Assembly: GCF_019623905.1 (NCBI RefSeq)
Contig: NZ_CP069370.1
Location: 1,550,001-1,614,000 of the forward strand
DNA length: 64,000 nt
Direction of reading: 5' to 3'
DNA from: Neotabrizicola shimadae
GTDB taxonomy: Bacteria; Pseudomonadota; Alphaproteobacteria; Rhodobacterales; Rhodobacteraceae
Shown: piece by piece, positions 35,428 through 43,760 of the stretch
Layout: every line of letters begins with the position of its first letter
How positions within the stretch are numbered: position 1 is the first letter of the stretch
The notes under the pieces: model-generated
What the model was told of the DNA's origin: nothing
The model's database searches: none
Seen by the model: only the letters and a program-made list of their open reading frames with translations
Made by a program: the position numbers and the translations under genes

Positions 35428-35988
35428 TCAGAGGCCGAGCGCGGTCTTGATCTGCGCGATGGTTGCATCCACCAGCGACGGGTTGGCCTTGGCGGCGGCA
35501 ACCGCCGATTTCAGGGTGCCCTTGGTGCCGTCATCCAGCTGCGAGCTGTCGATCAGCGCGGTGATCTTGTCGGCATCGAAATTCGCTGGGTCCAGCAGGG
35601 CCATTGCCTGCGCCGCAGCGTCCGAAACCGCGGCGGTCGCGTCGGTCGCGGCAGCGCCGGCATCGGCGGCGGCCTCACCCGTGGCGGCGGCGGCATCCTG
35701 TGCGGCCTCGGTGGTCGCGGTGGCAGCATCCTGAACCGCCGACGTCGCGGCAGCGGCCGCATCTTGCGCAGCGGTGGTCGCAGATTCGGTCGCGGACTGG
35801 GCAGCGGCGGCGGCTTCCTCTTCGGCCTTCTTTGCGGCCGCTGCAGCCTCTTCCTCGGCCTTCTTGGCGGCGGCTTCTTCCTCTGCCTTCTGGGCGGCGG
35901 CCTGTTGCGCCGGCACATAGGAGAACTGATAGTAGCCGAGGCCCGCCAGCACGATCACGATCGCGCCGATGATGACTGTCTTGTTCAT
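35428..35988 (-). CDS. Membrane-anchored Ala-rich coiled-coil protein
   Basis: 186 residues. One N-terminal membrane segment ([18 protein letters not shown], residues 5-22), then a Lys/Glu/Ala repeat region (AEEEAAAKK type, about 30-65), an Ala/Thr/Ser-rich stretch to about 125, and a small globular end with [14 protein letters not shown]-like character. The layout recalls TolA-like stalks. Function unknown. The ATG at 35988 has AGGAG 7 nt upstream. Divergent from infC. Confidence 0.75.
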   Translation of the reverse strand: MNKTVIIGAIVIVLAGLGYYQFSYVPAQQAAAQKAEEEAAAKKAEEEAAAAAKKAEEEAAAAAQSATESATTAAQDAAAAATSAVQDAATATTEAAQDAAAATGEAAADAGAAATDATAAVSDAAAQAMALLDPANFDADKITALIDSSQLDDGTKGTLKSAVAAAKANPSLVDATIAQIKTALGL

Positions 35989-36186
35989 GGTCAACTCCTC
36001 ATCCCGGACAGGGTGCCCGGACTGCCGCTGATATGGTGCGCATTGCGGCATATTGGAAGTCCCTTGCCCGGTGACCCGCCGGAATCGGAACGGAGACGCC
36101 GCCTCTCCGGCGGGTTGCGGGTTGAAGATTGCCGCAGCCGTGGCTATCTTGCGCGCGCTCATCGTAACGGCAGAAGGACCGACGCC

Positions 36187-36726
36187 ATAGCCCGCAGACC
36201 CCACAACGCCCCGCCGCAGCGCGAAACGGGACCCCGTGTGAATGATCGAATCCGCGCACAGGAAATCCGGCTCATCGGAGCCGACGGCGAGAACATCGGT
36301 GTCGTGACTCCCGGGCGGGCCATGATGCTCGCCGAAGAGGCCGGGCTCGATCTGGTCGAAATCAGCCCGAACGCGGAACCGCCGGTCTGCAAGATCATGG
36401 ACTTCGGCAAGTTCAAGTACGAGACGCAGAAGCGCGAGGCCGAAGCGCGCAAGAAGCAGCACATCATCGAGATCAAGGAAATCAAGTTCCGCCCCGGTAC
36501 CGACACGCATGACTATGACGTGAAGATGCGCTCGGTGCTGAAATTCCTGGAAGAAGGCGACAAGGTGAAGGTCACCCTGCGCTTCCGCGGCCGCGAAATG
36601 GCGCACCAGGATCTTGGCCTTGAACTGTTGAACCGCGTGGCGGCCGATGTGGGCGACAAGGGCAAGATCGAACAGATGCCCAAGCTCGAAGGCAAGCAGA
36701 TGGTGATGATGGTCGCGCCGAAGTAA
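36187..36726 (+). CDS. infC: Translation initiation factor IF-3 (probable AUA start)
   Basis: 179 residues from the ATA at 36187. The product [24 protein letters not shown] begins as IF-3 does in related Rhodobacteraceae. AGAAGGA (36172-36178) lies 8 nt upstream of this codon. No ATG fits: the in-frame GTG at 36238 would cut off the conserved N-terminal tail and has no good ribosome site. The N-domain holds [19 protein letters not shown] and the linker; the C-domain has [14 protein letters not shown]. In E. coli infC starts with AUU and IF-3 represses itself by rejecting that codon; the same logic would fit AUA here. Upstream in-frame sequence is not IF-3. Confidence 0.9.
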   Translation: MARRPHNAPPQRETGPRVNDRIRAQEIRLIGADGENIGVVTPGRAMMLAEEAGLDLVEISPNAEPPVCKIMDFGKFKYETQKREAEARKKQHIIEIKEIKFRPGTDTHDYDVKMRSVLKFLEEGDKVKVTLRFRGREMAHQDLGLELLNRVAADVGDKGKIEQMPKLEGKQMVMMVAPK

Positions 36727-36905
36727 GGCGCGCCACTGTTCCGGACCGGGTCGCCCCGAAGCGGCTTGCACCTGGTCCGGCCAGGCTATGCTCGGATGGC
36801 GGCGCTGGCGGGAAGTGTGCCTCGTGAAGCCGTTTGCTTGTCTTGCGGCTTTGCGGAACCCCGCCCCGCAGACCGCGGCAGCAACCCCTTGCGGTCAGGC
36901 AATTC

Positions 36906-36978
36906 TTACCGCCAAGTTAATGCGCGCCCGCAACCCATTGAAATCAAAAGGTCTGGCAAAGCGTCCGAGCTCGGACGC
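36906..36978 (-). repeat. 73-bp three-block repeat, copy C
   Basis: Plus strand: TTACCGCCAAGTTAA (36906-36920), 11 nt, AACCCATTG (36932-36940), 20 nt, GCGTCCGAGCTCGGACGC (36961-36978). Spacing equals copies A and B. The palindrome begins 9 bp after the stop of the minus-strand molybdopterin-binding gene. It lies in the 261-bp gap between that gene and infC, which converge. Confidence 0.9.
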
Positions 36979-36987
36979 CCCCCGGCG

Positions 36988-37989
36988 TCACCCGGGTTCC
37001 CGAGGCTGCGGCCGGACCCTGATCTCCTTCAGAAGCCCGCCCACCCCCATGGCGGCGATGTCCTCCCCCGTGACCTCCAGCCCGCAGGCCAGCCGCTCCA
37101 GCACCCAGTCGGCCCCGTTCAGGGCCGGGCTGCGGGCACAGCCGGGAAGGCCCACCACGGGCCTCGCCCCCAGGTGCCCCAGGAACAGCAGGTTCCCCGG
37201 ATCGACCGGCATCCCGAACCGCTCCACCCGCCCCCCCGCCCGCCGCACCCCCTCGGGCGCGGTGTCATGCAGGTCCGAGGTGGCCGAGCCGGTCAGGACC
37301 AGCACCATCTCTCCCGGCGCCCGGCCCAGGGCCGCCGCGATGGCCCCCTCGTCATGGGCCACCGTCTCCACCCCCGCCAGCCGCATCCCCAGGACCTTCA
37401 GCCGCCCCTCCACCGCCCGCCGTCCCTTGGCTGCGAGCTTCGGGTCCTGGCCCGGCACCTCGGTCAGCACCAGCCCGGCCGCGCCCATCACCACCGGCCG
37501 AACCCGCAGCGCCCCCGCCAGCCCCAGGCAGGCCCGCTCCACCGCCGCCCCCGCCACCGCATAGGCGATGATCTTCACGGTCCCGACGAGCGCCCCCGCC
37601 GTCACACGGGCAAAGGGCGCGAGCGTCGCCAACGTGATGGCCGGGTCCACCCGGTTCAGCGCGTGGACGCGGACCGGGTCCACCTCCACAATCCCTGGCC
37701 CGACCGCATTCAGGTTCACCCGGCCCGTGAAGGCGGCCGAGACCGCCAGCCCCGCGGCCACCGGATCGGGAACCAGCGCCGCCGCCAGCCGCGCCGCGGC
37801 CGCATCCTCGCCCAGATCGCCCGGCTCCAGCCGCGCCACCGTCACCCGGGTCTCGCCCGCCGCGGCCAGCGCCGCGAGGTCGGCCGTATCCAGCACCCGC
37901 CCCTTGCGCAGCCGTCCCTCCGCCCCCGGCAGCGAATGGGCCAGGATCGCCCCAAGTGCCCGATCGAGCGGCACCTCGCCGAAGATCAT
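36988..37989 (-). CDS. Molybdopterin-binding protein (MoaB/CinA-like domain)
   Basis: 333 residues. The middle and C-terminal half carry the molybdopterin-binding fold (VLTEVPGQDPK, LVLTGSATSDLHDTAPE, and GRVERFGMPVDPGNLLFLG, then PVVGLPGCARSP). An N-terminal domain (FGEVPLDRALGAILAHSL) is like that of MoeA-related proteins found with XdhC. Start at 37989 overlaps the xdhC stop by ATGA. It probably takes part in making or inserting molybdenum cofactor for a xanthine-dehydrogenase-family enzyme not in the window. A 73-bp repeat follows its stop. Confidence 0.82.
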   Translation of the reverse strand: MIFGEVPLDRALGAILAHSLPGAEGRLRKGRVLDTADLAALAAAGETRVTVARLEPGDLGEDAAAARLAAALVPDPVAAGLAVSAAFTGRVNLNAVGPGIVEVDPVRVHALNRVDPAITLATLAPFARVTAGALVGTVKIIAYAVAGAAVERACLGLAGALRVRPVVMGAAGLVLTEVPGQDPKLAAKGRRAVEGRLKVLGMRLAGVETVAHDEGAIAAALGRAPGEMVLVLTGSATSDLHDTAPEGVRRAGGRVERFGMPVDPGNLLFLGHLGARPVVGLPGCARSPALNGADWVLERLACGLEVTGEDIAAMGVGGLLKEIRVRPQPREPG

Positions 37990-38975
37990 CCGCCCAGCCT
38001 CAAGACCTGCGTGACCTGCGCCAGGATCGACACAGCGATCTCGGCCGGCGACTTCGCCCCAATGTCCAGCCCGACCGGCGCATGGATACGGGCGATCTGG
38101 TCCGCCGTGAACCCCGCGGCCTCCAGCCGCTCCAGCCGCCTGGCGTGGGTCTTCTTCGACCCCAGGCACCCCAGGTAGAAGCAGGGCGAGGCCAGCGCCG
38201 CGCGGATCGCCGGGTCGTCCAGCTTGGGGTCATGGGTCAGCGTGACCACGGCCGTGCGGGCATCGGGCGCAAGCGCCGCCAGCGCCTCGTCGGGCCAGTC
38301 CGACAGGATCGTCTCGCCCGGAAACCGCGCCGAAGAGCCGAACGCCTCACGCGGGTCGATGAGCGTCGGATCATAGCCGCAAAGCCGGGCCATCGTCAGG
38401 AGGGGTTGCGCGATGTGAACCGCGCCAACCACAATCAGCCGCAGGGGCGGGTTGTGGATGGCAAGGAAGCGGCCATCCTCCTCCATCCCTGACCGGTCCG
38501 ACCGGAACCGCGCATCGGCCGCCGCGTCCTCTCCCGGCGAGAGCAGGCGGCGCGACCAGCCTTCGGGCCGAACCTCCAGCGCCACCGCGCGCCGCGCCGA
38601 CCGGGCCGCGACCAGATCGGACAGCAGGACGGGAGACAGCGCCGCAGGCCCCTCGCCCACCGGCTCGACCAGCACGCGGATCGTGCCGCCACAGGCAAGC
38701 CCCACGGCAAAGGCGGTTTCGTCTGATACACCGAAGGTCAGAAGACGGGGCTGGCCATCTTGCAGCGCCTCAAGCGCCTCGGTCACCACAGCGCCCTCGA
38801 CGCAGCCGCCCGAGACAGAGCCCATGATCTCGCCCGCGCCGGAGATGGCCAGCTGGCTGCCCGCCTGGCGCGGGGCCGAGCCCCAGGTTTCCACGACCGT
38901 GGCCAGCGCGGCCCGTAGCCCCCTGCGGTGCCAGTCCAGCGCGCATTCCGGGATCGCGTCATGTGTGGCAGTCAT
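37986..38975 (-). CDS. xdhC: XdhC/CoxI family molybdenum cofactor chaperone
   Basis: 329 residues. XdhC-type proteins bind molybdopterin cofactor, help sulfurate it and insert it into xanthine dehydrogenase or CO-dehydrogenase-like enzymes. Seen are the N-terminal XdhC/CoxI domain (VVETWGSAPRQAGSQLAIS, GSVSGGCVEGAVV) and the C-terminal NAD-fold domain (LIVVGAVHIAQPLL, LTHDPKLDDPAI, YLGCLGSKKTHARR). Two consecutive ATG codons stand at 38978 and 38975; the second is best spaced from GGGAGG. It is translationally coupled to the downstream gene. No substrate subunits are nearby. Confidence 0.9.
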   Translation of the reverse strand: MTATHDAIPECALDWHRRGLRAALATVVETWGSAPRQAGSQLAISGAGEIMGSVSGGCVEGAVVTEALEALQDGQPRLLTFGVSDETAFAVGLACGGTIRVLVEPVGEGPAALSPVLLSDLVAARSARRAVALEVRPEGWSRRLLSPGEDAAADARFRSDRSGMEEDGRFLAIHNPPLRLIVVGAVHIAQPLLTMARLCGYDPTLIDPREAFGSSARFPGETILSDWPDEALAALAPDARTAVVTLTHDPKLDDPAIRAALASPCFYLGCLGSKKTHARRLERLEAAGFTADQIARIHAPVGLDIGAKSPAEIAVSILAQVTQVLRLGG

Positions 38976-39050
38976 CATCCGGTCCTCCCGGATGGCATCA
39001 TGGCAGGGCGGATGCCGCCCTGCCACTGGTCTTTGGTCGCGTCAGTCGCG

Positions 39051-41153
39051 TCAGTTCGAGGCGACGGTCAGAAGCGGCGTGATCACCCGCACGGCCACAC
39101 GGCGGTTCAGCCGTTCGTCCCGGTCGGTCGGGATGCGCAGGTCGGCCTCGCCATAGCCCTGCACCACCAGGTTCTCGGGCGGCACGCCGAAGTACTCGGT
39201 CAGCGCCAAAGCCACGGATTCCGCCCGGCGGTCTGACAGCGCCAGGTTCGCGGCGGCAGAGCCCACGGCATCGGTATGGCCTTCGATCAGGAAGATCTCG
39301 CCAGGGTTCCTTGCCAGCATCTTCTTCAGGAAGGACCCCAGGGCCGCCAGGTTTTCGGCCTGCGCCGCAGTGATGGCGGCCGAGCCTGTGTCGAAGGTGA
39401 TGTTGTCCACATCCACCGTGGCGGCCAGCGCGCGGACTTCCTTGATGTCGCGCACCTGACGCAAGCTGAAGGTCCGCCCGATGTCGCGCGCCTGGATCGC
39501 GGCCAGCGCCGCCGCCAGTTCGGGATCGCCACCCTGGGTCGAGATCACGGGAGCAGTGGGCCGTGGCAGGGTCGACACGACAACCGGCTTTTCCGGCGCG
39601 AGGTCGTCGATCAGCACGATCTCGCGGCCCCGCGTGTCATAGGCGGTGCGCTTCAGCACGCGGCCCGTGGCATCGCGGATCGTCACGACCGAGGTGCCGT
39701 CGTCGCGCGTAACCGTGGTGCGGGTCGAGCCGTCGCTGAAGGTTTCGGTCTTCACGGCCGAGCCGGGCTGGCGCAGAAGGGCGTCATCGTCCTTGTAGAC
39801 AGCATAGTTGCCGTCCGAGCGCTGCACCACGACACGGTCGCCGGTGTTGGACACCACCTGGTCGCGGTTCGACAACAGCACGCCGACGGCAAGGGCGCCA
39901 AGGGCGACGAGGCCCGCCTTTTCGAAGTCGGAAAGGCCCTTGTCCTTGTTCTTCTTCTTGCCCGAGGCGGTGGTGGCGAAATCCTCGGCAGACGAGCGCG
40001 TATCGCCCTCGGTCAGCACCGTTTCCGTCACCGCCGCGGCGGGGGGCGCGGCAGCGGGATCGGTGGCCGCCACCGCAGCAGCAGCTGCCGCTGCGGCAAC
40101 GGCGGGCACCGTGGCATCGGCAGCGGTGACCTCGGGCTGGGCCAGAAGATCGGTCAGCGCCTTCACTTCCTCTTCGCTCGGCGGCGTGGTCACGGCCTCG
40201 GGGTTGATGGTCTGTTCGGCCACGGGAACCGCCGGCTCTTCTTCGGGCGCGGGAGGCTGTTCACCCGCCGTCTGCTCCGGCTGTGCCGGGGTCGCCGGAT
40301 CGGGCACCGCAACTTCGACATTGGGTTGTCCGTTCTGCGACTCGGACGGGCCGGTCGGCGTTTCGGCCTGGTCCTGGCCGGGGGTCTGATCCGGGATCAT
40401 GACCGGGGCAGGCTGCGCAGTTCCATCCGTGCCGGCGGACTGCCCGGAAGCCGGATCGGCCGGATCCTGTCCGGGCGGCGTGGCTTCCTGTGCGGCCTGT
40501 TCGGCTGCCGCCGCCTCTGCGGCCTGACGCTCGGCCTCCGCCTGGGCTGCGGCAGCAGCCTCGGCGGCCTGACGTTCGGCTTCGGCCTGGGCCGCGGCAG
40601 CAGCCTCCGCCGCCTGACGATCCGCTTCTGCCTGTGCAGCGGCAGCGGCCTCGGCGGCTTGGCGATCCGCTTCTGCTTGCGCGGCGGCAGCGGTGGCTTC
40701 CGCGGCCTGACGGTCGGCCTCTGCTTGCGCGGCGGCAGCGGCCTCGGCGGCTTGGCGATCCGCTTCTGCTTGCTCGGCGGCAGCGGCAGCTTCCGCCGCC
40801 TGGCGATCGGCCTCCGCTTGCGCGGCAGCGGCGGCTTCCGCCGCCTGGCGTTCGGCTTCAGCTTGTGCCGCAGCCTGTGCTTGCGCTTCGCCCTCGGCCG
40901 CCGCAGCGGCCGCCTGCGCCGCTGCCTCTGCCTGCGCAGCGGCCTCTGCGGCAGCCTGATCGGCAGCTTGCTGCAATTGCTGCGTGATCGCCTCCAGGTC
41001 GCAGGGCGCCTCGGCCGTCGGGGTGCACAGCACCGTGCCGTCCTCGCCGATCACCGCTCCGTCCGCGGCCACGGTCTGCGCCGAAACCGGAAGCGGGGTC
41101 ACCGGCGCGATGGCCAGCGCCAGGGCGGTCGTGGTGGTCAGAAGGCGTTTCAT
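39051..41153 (-). CDS. OmpA-family protein with TolA-like Ala-rich stalk
   Basis: 700 residues. A signal peptide (KRLLTTTTALALAIAP..PVSA) is followed by a Cys-containing segment, then about eight 15-16-residue repeats of the type QAEADRQAAEAAAAA (about residues 95-218), a Pro/Glu/Thr-rich part, a hydrophobic stretch (AGLVALGALAVGVLLS), and a C-terminal OmpA peptidoglycan-binding domain (ITFDTGSAAI, LIEGHTDAVGSAAANLALSDRRA, VQGYGEADLR). It probably bridges periplasm and cell wall. AGGA precedes the ATG at 41153. It stands between the xdhC and coxE genes, splitting them. Confidence 0.88.
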   Translation of the reverse strand: MKRLLTTTTALALAIAPVTPLPVSAQTVAADGAVIGEDGTVLCTPTAEAPCDLEAITQQLQQAADQAAAEAAAQAEAAAQAAAAAAEGEAQAQAAAQAEAERQAAEAAAAAQAEADRQAAEAAAAAEQAEADRQAAEAAAAAQAEADRQAAEATAAAAQAEADRQAAEAAAAAQAEADRQAAEAAAAAQAEAERQAAEAAAAAQAEAERQAAEAAAAEQAAQEATPPGQDPADPASGQSAGTDGTAQPAPVMIPDQTPGQDQAETPTGPSESQNGQPNVEVAVPDPATPAQPEQTAGEQPPAPEEEPAVPVAEQTINPEAVTTPPSEEEVKALTDLLAQPEVTAADATVPAVAAAAAAAAVAATDPAAAPPAAAVTETVLTEGDTRSSAEDFATTASGKKKNKDKGLSDFEKAGLVALGALAVGVLLSNRDQVVSNTGDRVVVQRSDGNYAVYKDDDALLRQPGSAVKTETFSDGSTRTTVTRDDGTSVVTIRDATGRVLKRTAYDTRGREIVLIDDLAPEKPVVVSTLPRPTAPVISTQGGDPELAAALAAIQARDIGRTFSLRQVRDIKEVRALAATVDVDNITFDTGSAAITAAQAENLAALGSFLKKMLARNPGEIFLIEGHTDAVGSAAANLALSDRRAESVALALTEYFGVPPENLVVQGYGEADLRIPTDRDERLNRRVAVRVITPLLTVASN
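40499..40868 (-). repeat. Tandem 45-48-bp coding repeats
   Basis: About eight units encode 15-16-residue Ala-rich helices with the core QAE-D/E-RQAAEA. Unit length changes by one residue between copies, so the array has probably expanded and shrunk by slippage. It would form a long single helix or coiled coil, as in TolA domain II. Confidence 0.8.
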
Positions 41154-41285
41154 GGCTTGTCCTCGTCTTGCAGCCCGATCCTGGGCCGATTCCGCCCGGA
41201 CTGCGGGCGCCGGTCCGGACTGACACGGTAGGCCGGTGCTAAGCGATAACAACCGCCGTGTTATCTCTTGCGGGTCACCGGCGGG

Positions 41286-42566
41286 CTATCGCGCATCGGC
41301 CATGGCGGCCAGCAGGCGGTCACGCTCGCCCGCATCGCCTGCCGCGGTGATGGCCGCGCCCAGATCTTCCAGCGAGGCGATGGAATGGGCGGCGCGGAAG
41401 CAATCCACATGGGGCAGCATGGCACGGATGCCCGCCGCCTTTGGCGCGAAGCCATCCCAACGCAAGAGCGGGTTCAGCCAGATCAGCCGGCGCGCCGACA
41501 GATGCAGTCGCTGCATCTCGCGCGAAAGCGCCGCGGGATCGTCGCGGTCGAGCCCGTCCGAGATCAGCAGCACCACCGCCCCCTGCCCCAGCACCCGGCG
41601 CGACCAGTCGCGGTTGAAGACGTGGAGGGATGAGCCGATGCGGGTGCCTCCCGACCAATCCTGCGCTTCTGCCCCCGCCGCTTTCAGCGCCGCATCGACG
41701 TCGCGCCTGGCCAGGTGGCGCGTGATGTTGGTGAGCCTTGTGCCGAAGGTGAAGGCATGGACGCGCGCCCACCCCTGGCCCTTCCGGTTGGCGACGGCAT
41801 GAACGAAATGCAGCACCAGCCGGGAATAAGACGACATGGACCCCGAGATGTCGCACAGCACGACCAGGTTCGGCCAGCGTGGCCGGGGGGCCCGGTAGGA
41901 CAGGCGCTGCATCTCTCCCCCCCGGCGCAGCGCGGCGCGCAAAGAGGCCCGCGCGTCGATCAACCGACCGCGCGCATCCGGGGCACCGCGGCGGGTGGCG
42001 AGCGGCTTCACCGGAAGGTCCAGCCGCGCCAGCATCCGTTTCGCCTCGGCGATCTCGTCGTTCGACATCAGCTCGAAGTCCAGCGTCCGAAGCCGCTCTT
42101 CGCCCGAAGCGGTGGCGCGGGCGTCAATCTCGATCTCGGGCGGCGGCTCTTCGGCTTGCGGCAGCAGCGGCAGGCTCTCGCCCAGAAGCGCCTCGGCGGC
42201 GCGGCGCTCGGCGGCTTCTGCCGCCTTGTCCTCCTGCACGCCGCGCACAGCAGGCAGAAGCAGCGACATCATGTGTTCCAGGAACTGCGGATCTCGCCAG
42301 AACAGGCGGAACACCTGGGCAAAGACTGCGCGGTGTTCGGGGCGGCTTACGAAGCAGGCCATCAGCGTGTGGTAGAAATCCCCGCGCGAGGTGAAGCCCG
42401 CCGCCTCGACCGCGCGGACCGCATCCACCACCCGGCCCGGCCCGATGGGCAGGCCGGCACGGCGAAGCGCGCGCGCGAAATGGGCGATGTTCCGGGGAAG
42501 GGCCCCGGGATCATGCGGCATGGGGGAGGCGGCGCCCGGCATCGGCGGCGGAAGCGGGAGGCTCAC
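41286..42566 (-). CDS. VWA domain protein, CoxE-like
   Basis: 426 residues. A von Willebrand A domain in the C-terminal half has the metal site D-I-S-G-S-M-S (DxSxS), a Thr in GGTRIGSS and SDGLDRDD. The N-terminal half is helical (HFARALRRAGLPIGPGRVVDAVRAV), typical of CoxE. CoxE works with the MoxR-type ATPase CoxD in maturing the Cu/Mo site of CO-dehydrogenase-family enzymes. The coxD-like gene lies upstream by 46 bp. The frame begins with GTG at 42566; ATG codons a few residues later are alternatives. Confidence 0.88.
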   Translation of the reverse strand: MSLPLPPPMPGAASPMPHDPGALPRNIAHFARALRRAGLPIGPGRVVDAVRAVEAAGFTSRGDFYHTLMACFVSRPEHRAVFAQVFRLFWRDPQFLEHMMSLLLPAVRGVQEDKAAEAAERRAAEALLGESLPLLPQAEEPPPEIEIDARATASGEERLRTLDFELMSNDEIAEAKRMLARLDLPVKPLATRRGAPDARGRLIDARASLRAALRRGGEMQRLSYRAPRPRWPNLVVLCDISGSMSSYSRLVLHFVHAVANRKGQGWARVHAFTFGTRLTNITRHLARRDVDAALKAAGAEAQDWSGGTRIGSSLHVFNRDWSRRVLGQGAVVLLISDGLDRDDPAALSREMQRLHLSARRLIWLNPLLRWDGFAPKAAGIRAMLPHVDCFRAAHSIASLEDLGAAITAAGDAGERDRLLAAMADAR

Positions 42567-42612
42567 ACCCCCCGCGCCCCCGGTCGGGAATTTGAGCCAG
42601 GATGAAGCAGGG

Positions 42613-43524
42613 TCATGTGAAGGCTGCCTCGCGCTTGACCTCGGACAAGAGGCGCGCTGCTTCCGACCCGGCGATCTTCTGGATGTCGTCCTGGTACTTC
42701 AGGATCGCGCCAAGCGTGTCGGCGATCACTTCGGGTGAAAGCTGGATCGTGTCCAGCGCCACCAGGCATTTCGCCCAGTCGATGGTTTCGGCCACGCCGG
42801 GCTTCTTGAACAGATCCTCGGACCGGAGTTTCTGGACGAAAGCCACGACCTCGGCGGTCAACCGGGCCGAAGCCTCGGGCGCGCGGGTGGCAAGGATCTG
42901 CATCTCGCGCGCGGCGTCGGGGTAATCGACCCAGTGATAGAGGCAGCGTCTCTTCAGCGCGTCGTGCACCTCGCGGGTGCGGTTTGACGTAAGGATCACG
43001 ATGGGCGGTTCGGGCGCGCGAATGGTGCCGAGTTCGGGGATGGTGACCTGAAAGTCGGACAGCGCCTCCAGCAGGAAGGCTTCGAAGGGCTCGTCGGTGC
43101 GGTCCAGCTCGTCGATCAGCAAGACGGGGGCCCCGCCCGCCTGAGGGCGCATGGCGGCCAGCAGGGGCCGCTCGATCAGATAGTCCTCGGTGAAAAGCTC
43201 GCCCTTCAGCGCGTCTCGGTCTGCGCCCCCTGCCGCTTCCGCGGTACGGATCGCGATCATCTGCGCGGCGAAGTTCCAGTCGCAGACGGCCGAGGCAGCA
43301 TCCAGCCCCTCGTAGCACTGCAGGCGGATCAGGCGACGCCCAAGACCGGCGGCGATGGCCTTCGCAATCTCGGTCTTGCCGACGCCGGCCTCGCCTTCCA
43401 GAAACAGCGGACGCCCGAGTTTCAGGGCCAGGAACACCACGGTCGACAGCGCGCGGGGGGATACGTAGCCTTGACCCGCCAGCATTTCTGCCGTGGCGTC
43501 GATCGAGCCGGGAAGGTCAGTCAT
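42613..43524 (-). CDS. MoxR-family AAA+ ATPase, CoxD-like
   Basis: 303 residues. Walker A GEAGVGKTEIAKA (about 40-52), Walker B VLLIDELDRTD, sensor 1 ILTSNRTREVHDALKRRC. MoxR ATPases act as chaperones for metal enzyme assembly; with a CoxE-type partner this one fits the CoxD role (sulfur/copper insertion in the Mo enzyme). The ATG at 43524 (MTDLPGSIDATAEML) has GGGAGA about 9 nt upstream. With coxE and the xdhC/molybdopterin genes it forms an accessory set lacking the enzyme itself. Confidence 0.9.
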   Translation of the reverse strand: MTDLPGSIDATAEMLAGQGYVSPRALSTVVFLALKLGRPLFLEGEAGVGKTEIAKAIAAGLGRRLIRLQCYEGLDAASAVCDWNFAAQMIAIRTAEAAGGADRDALKGELFTEDYLIERPLLAAMRPQAGGAPVLLIDELDRTDEPFEAFLLEALSDFQVTIPELGTIRAPEPPIVILTSNRTREVHDALKRRCLYHWVDYPDAAREMQILATRAPEASARLTAEVVAFVQKLRSEDLFKKPGVAETIDWAKCLVALDTIQLSPEVIADTLGAILKYQDDIQKIAGSEAARLLSEVKREAAFT

Positions 43525-43760
43525 GCAGGATTCTCCCTGCCCCGGCGACGCCGTGGGCGGCCTCATGCTCACCCGGCGCCGGGGTGAGGGTCAAGCATCC
43601 GGGGACCACATGCGACCAATGGACAGTGCCCTCAACGCCGGAAACAGTCACCTGGCACTGTTGCGCGTTTGGCGCCACTGCCGTGAACCCAAGCGCCTTG
43701 CCGGAAGGCTCTGGCGCTGCGACACTCCCGGTCAAGAACCCCAAACGGACACGCCGCAGC

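Noticed and set aside
40490-40987. Arg/Pro-rich plus-strand frame within the OmpA repeat array
   Set aside because: Antisense reading of the Ala-rich tandem repeats; low-complexity shadow.
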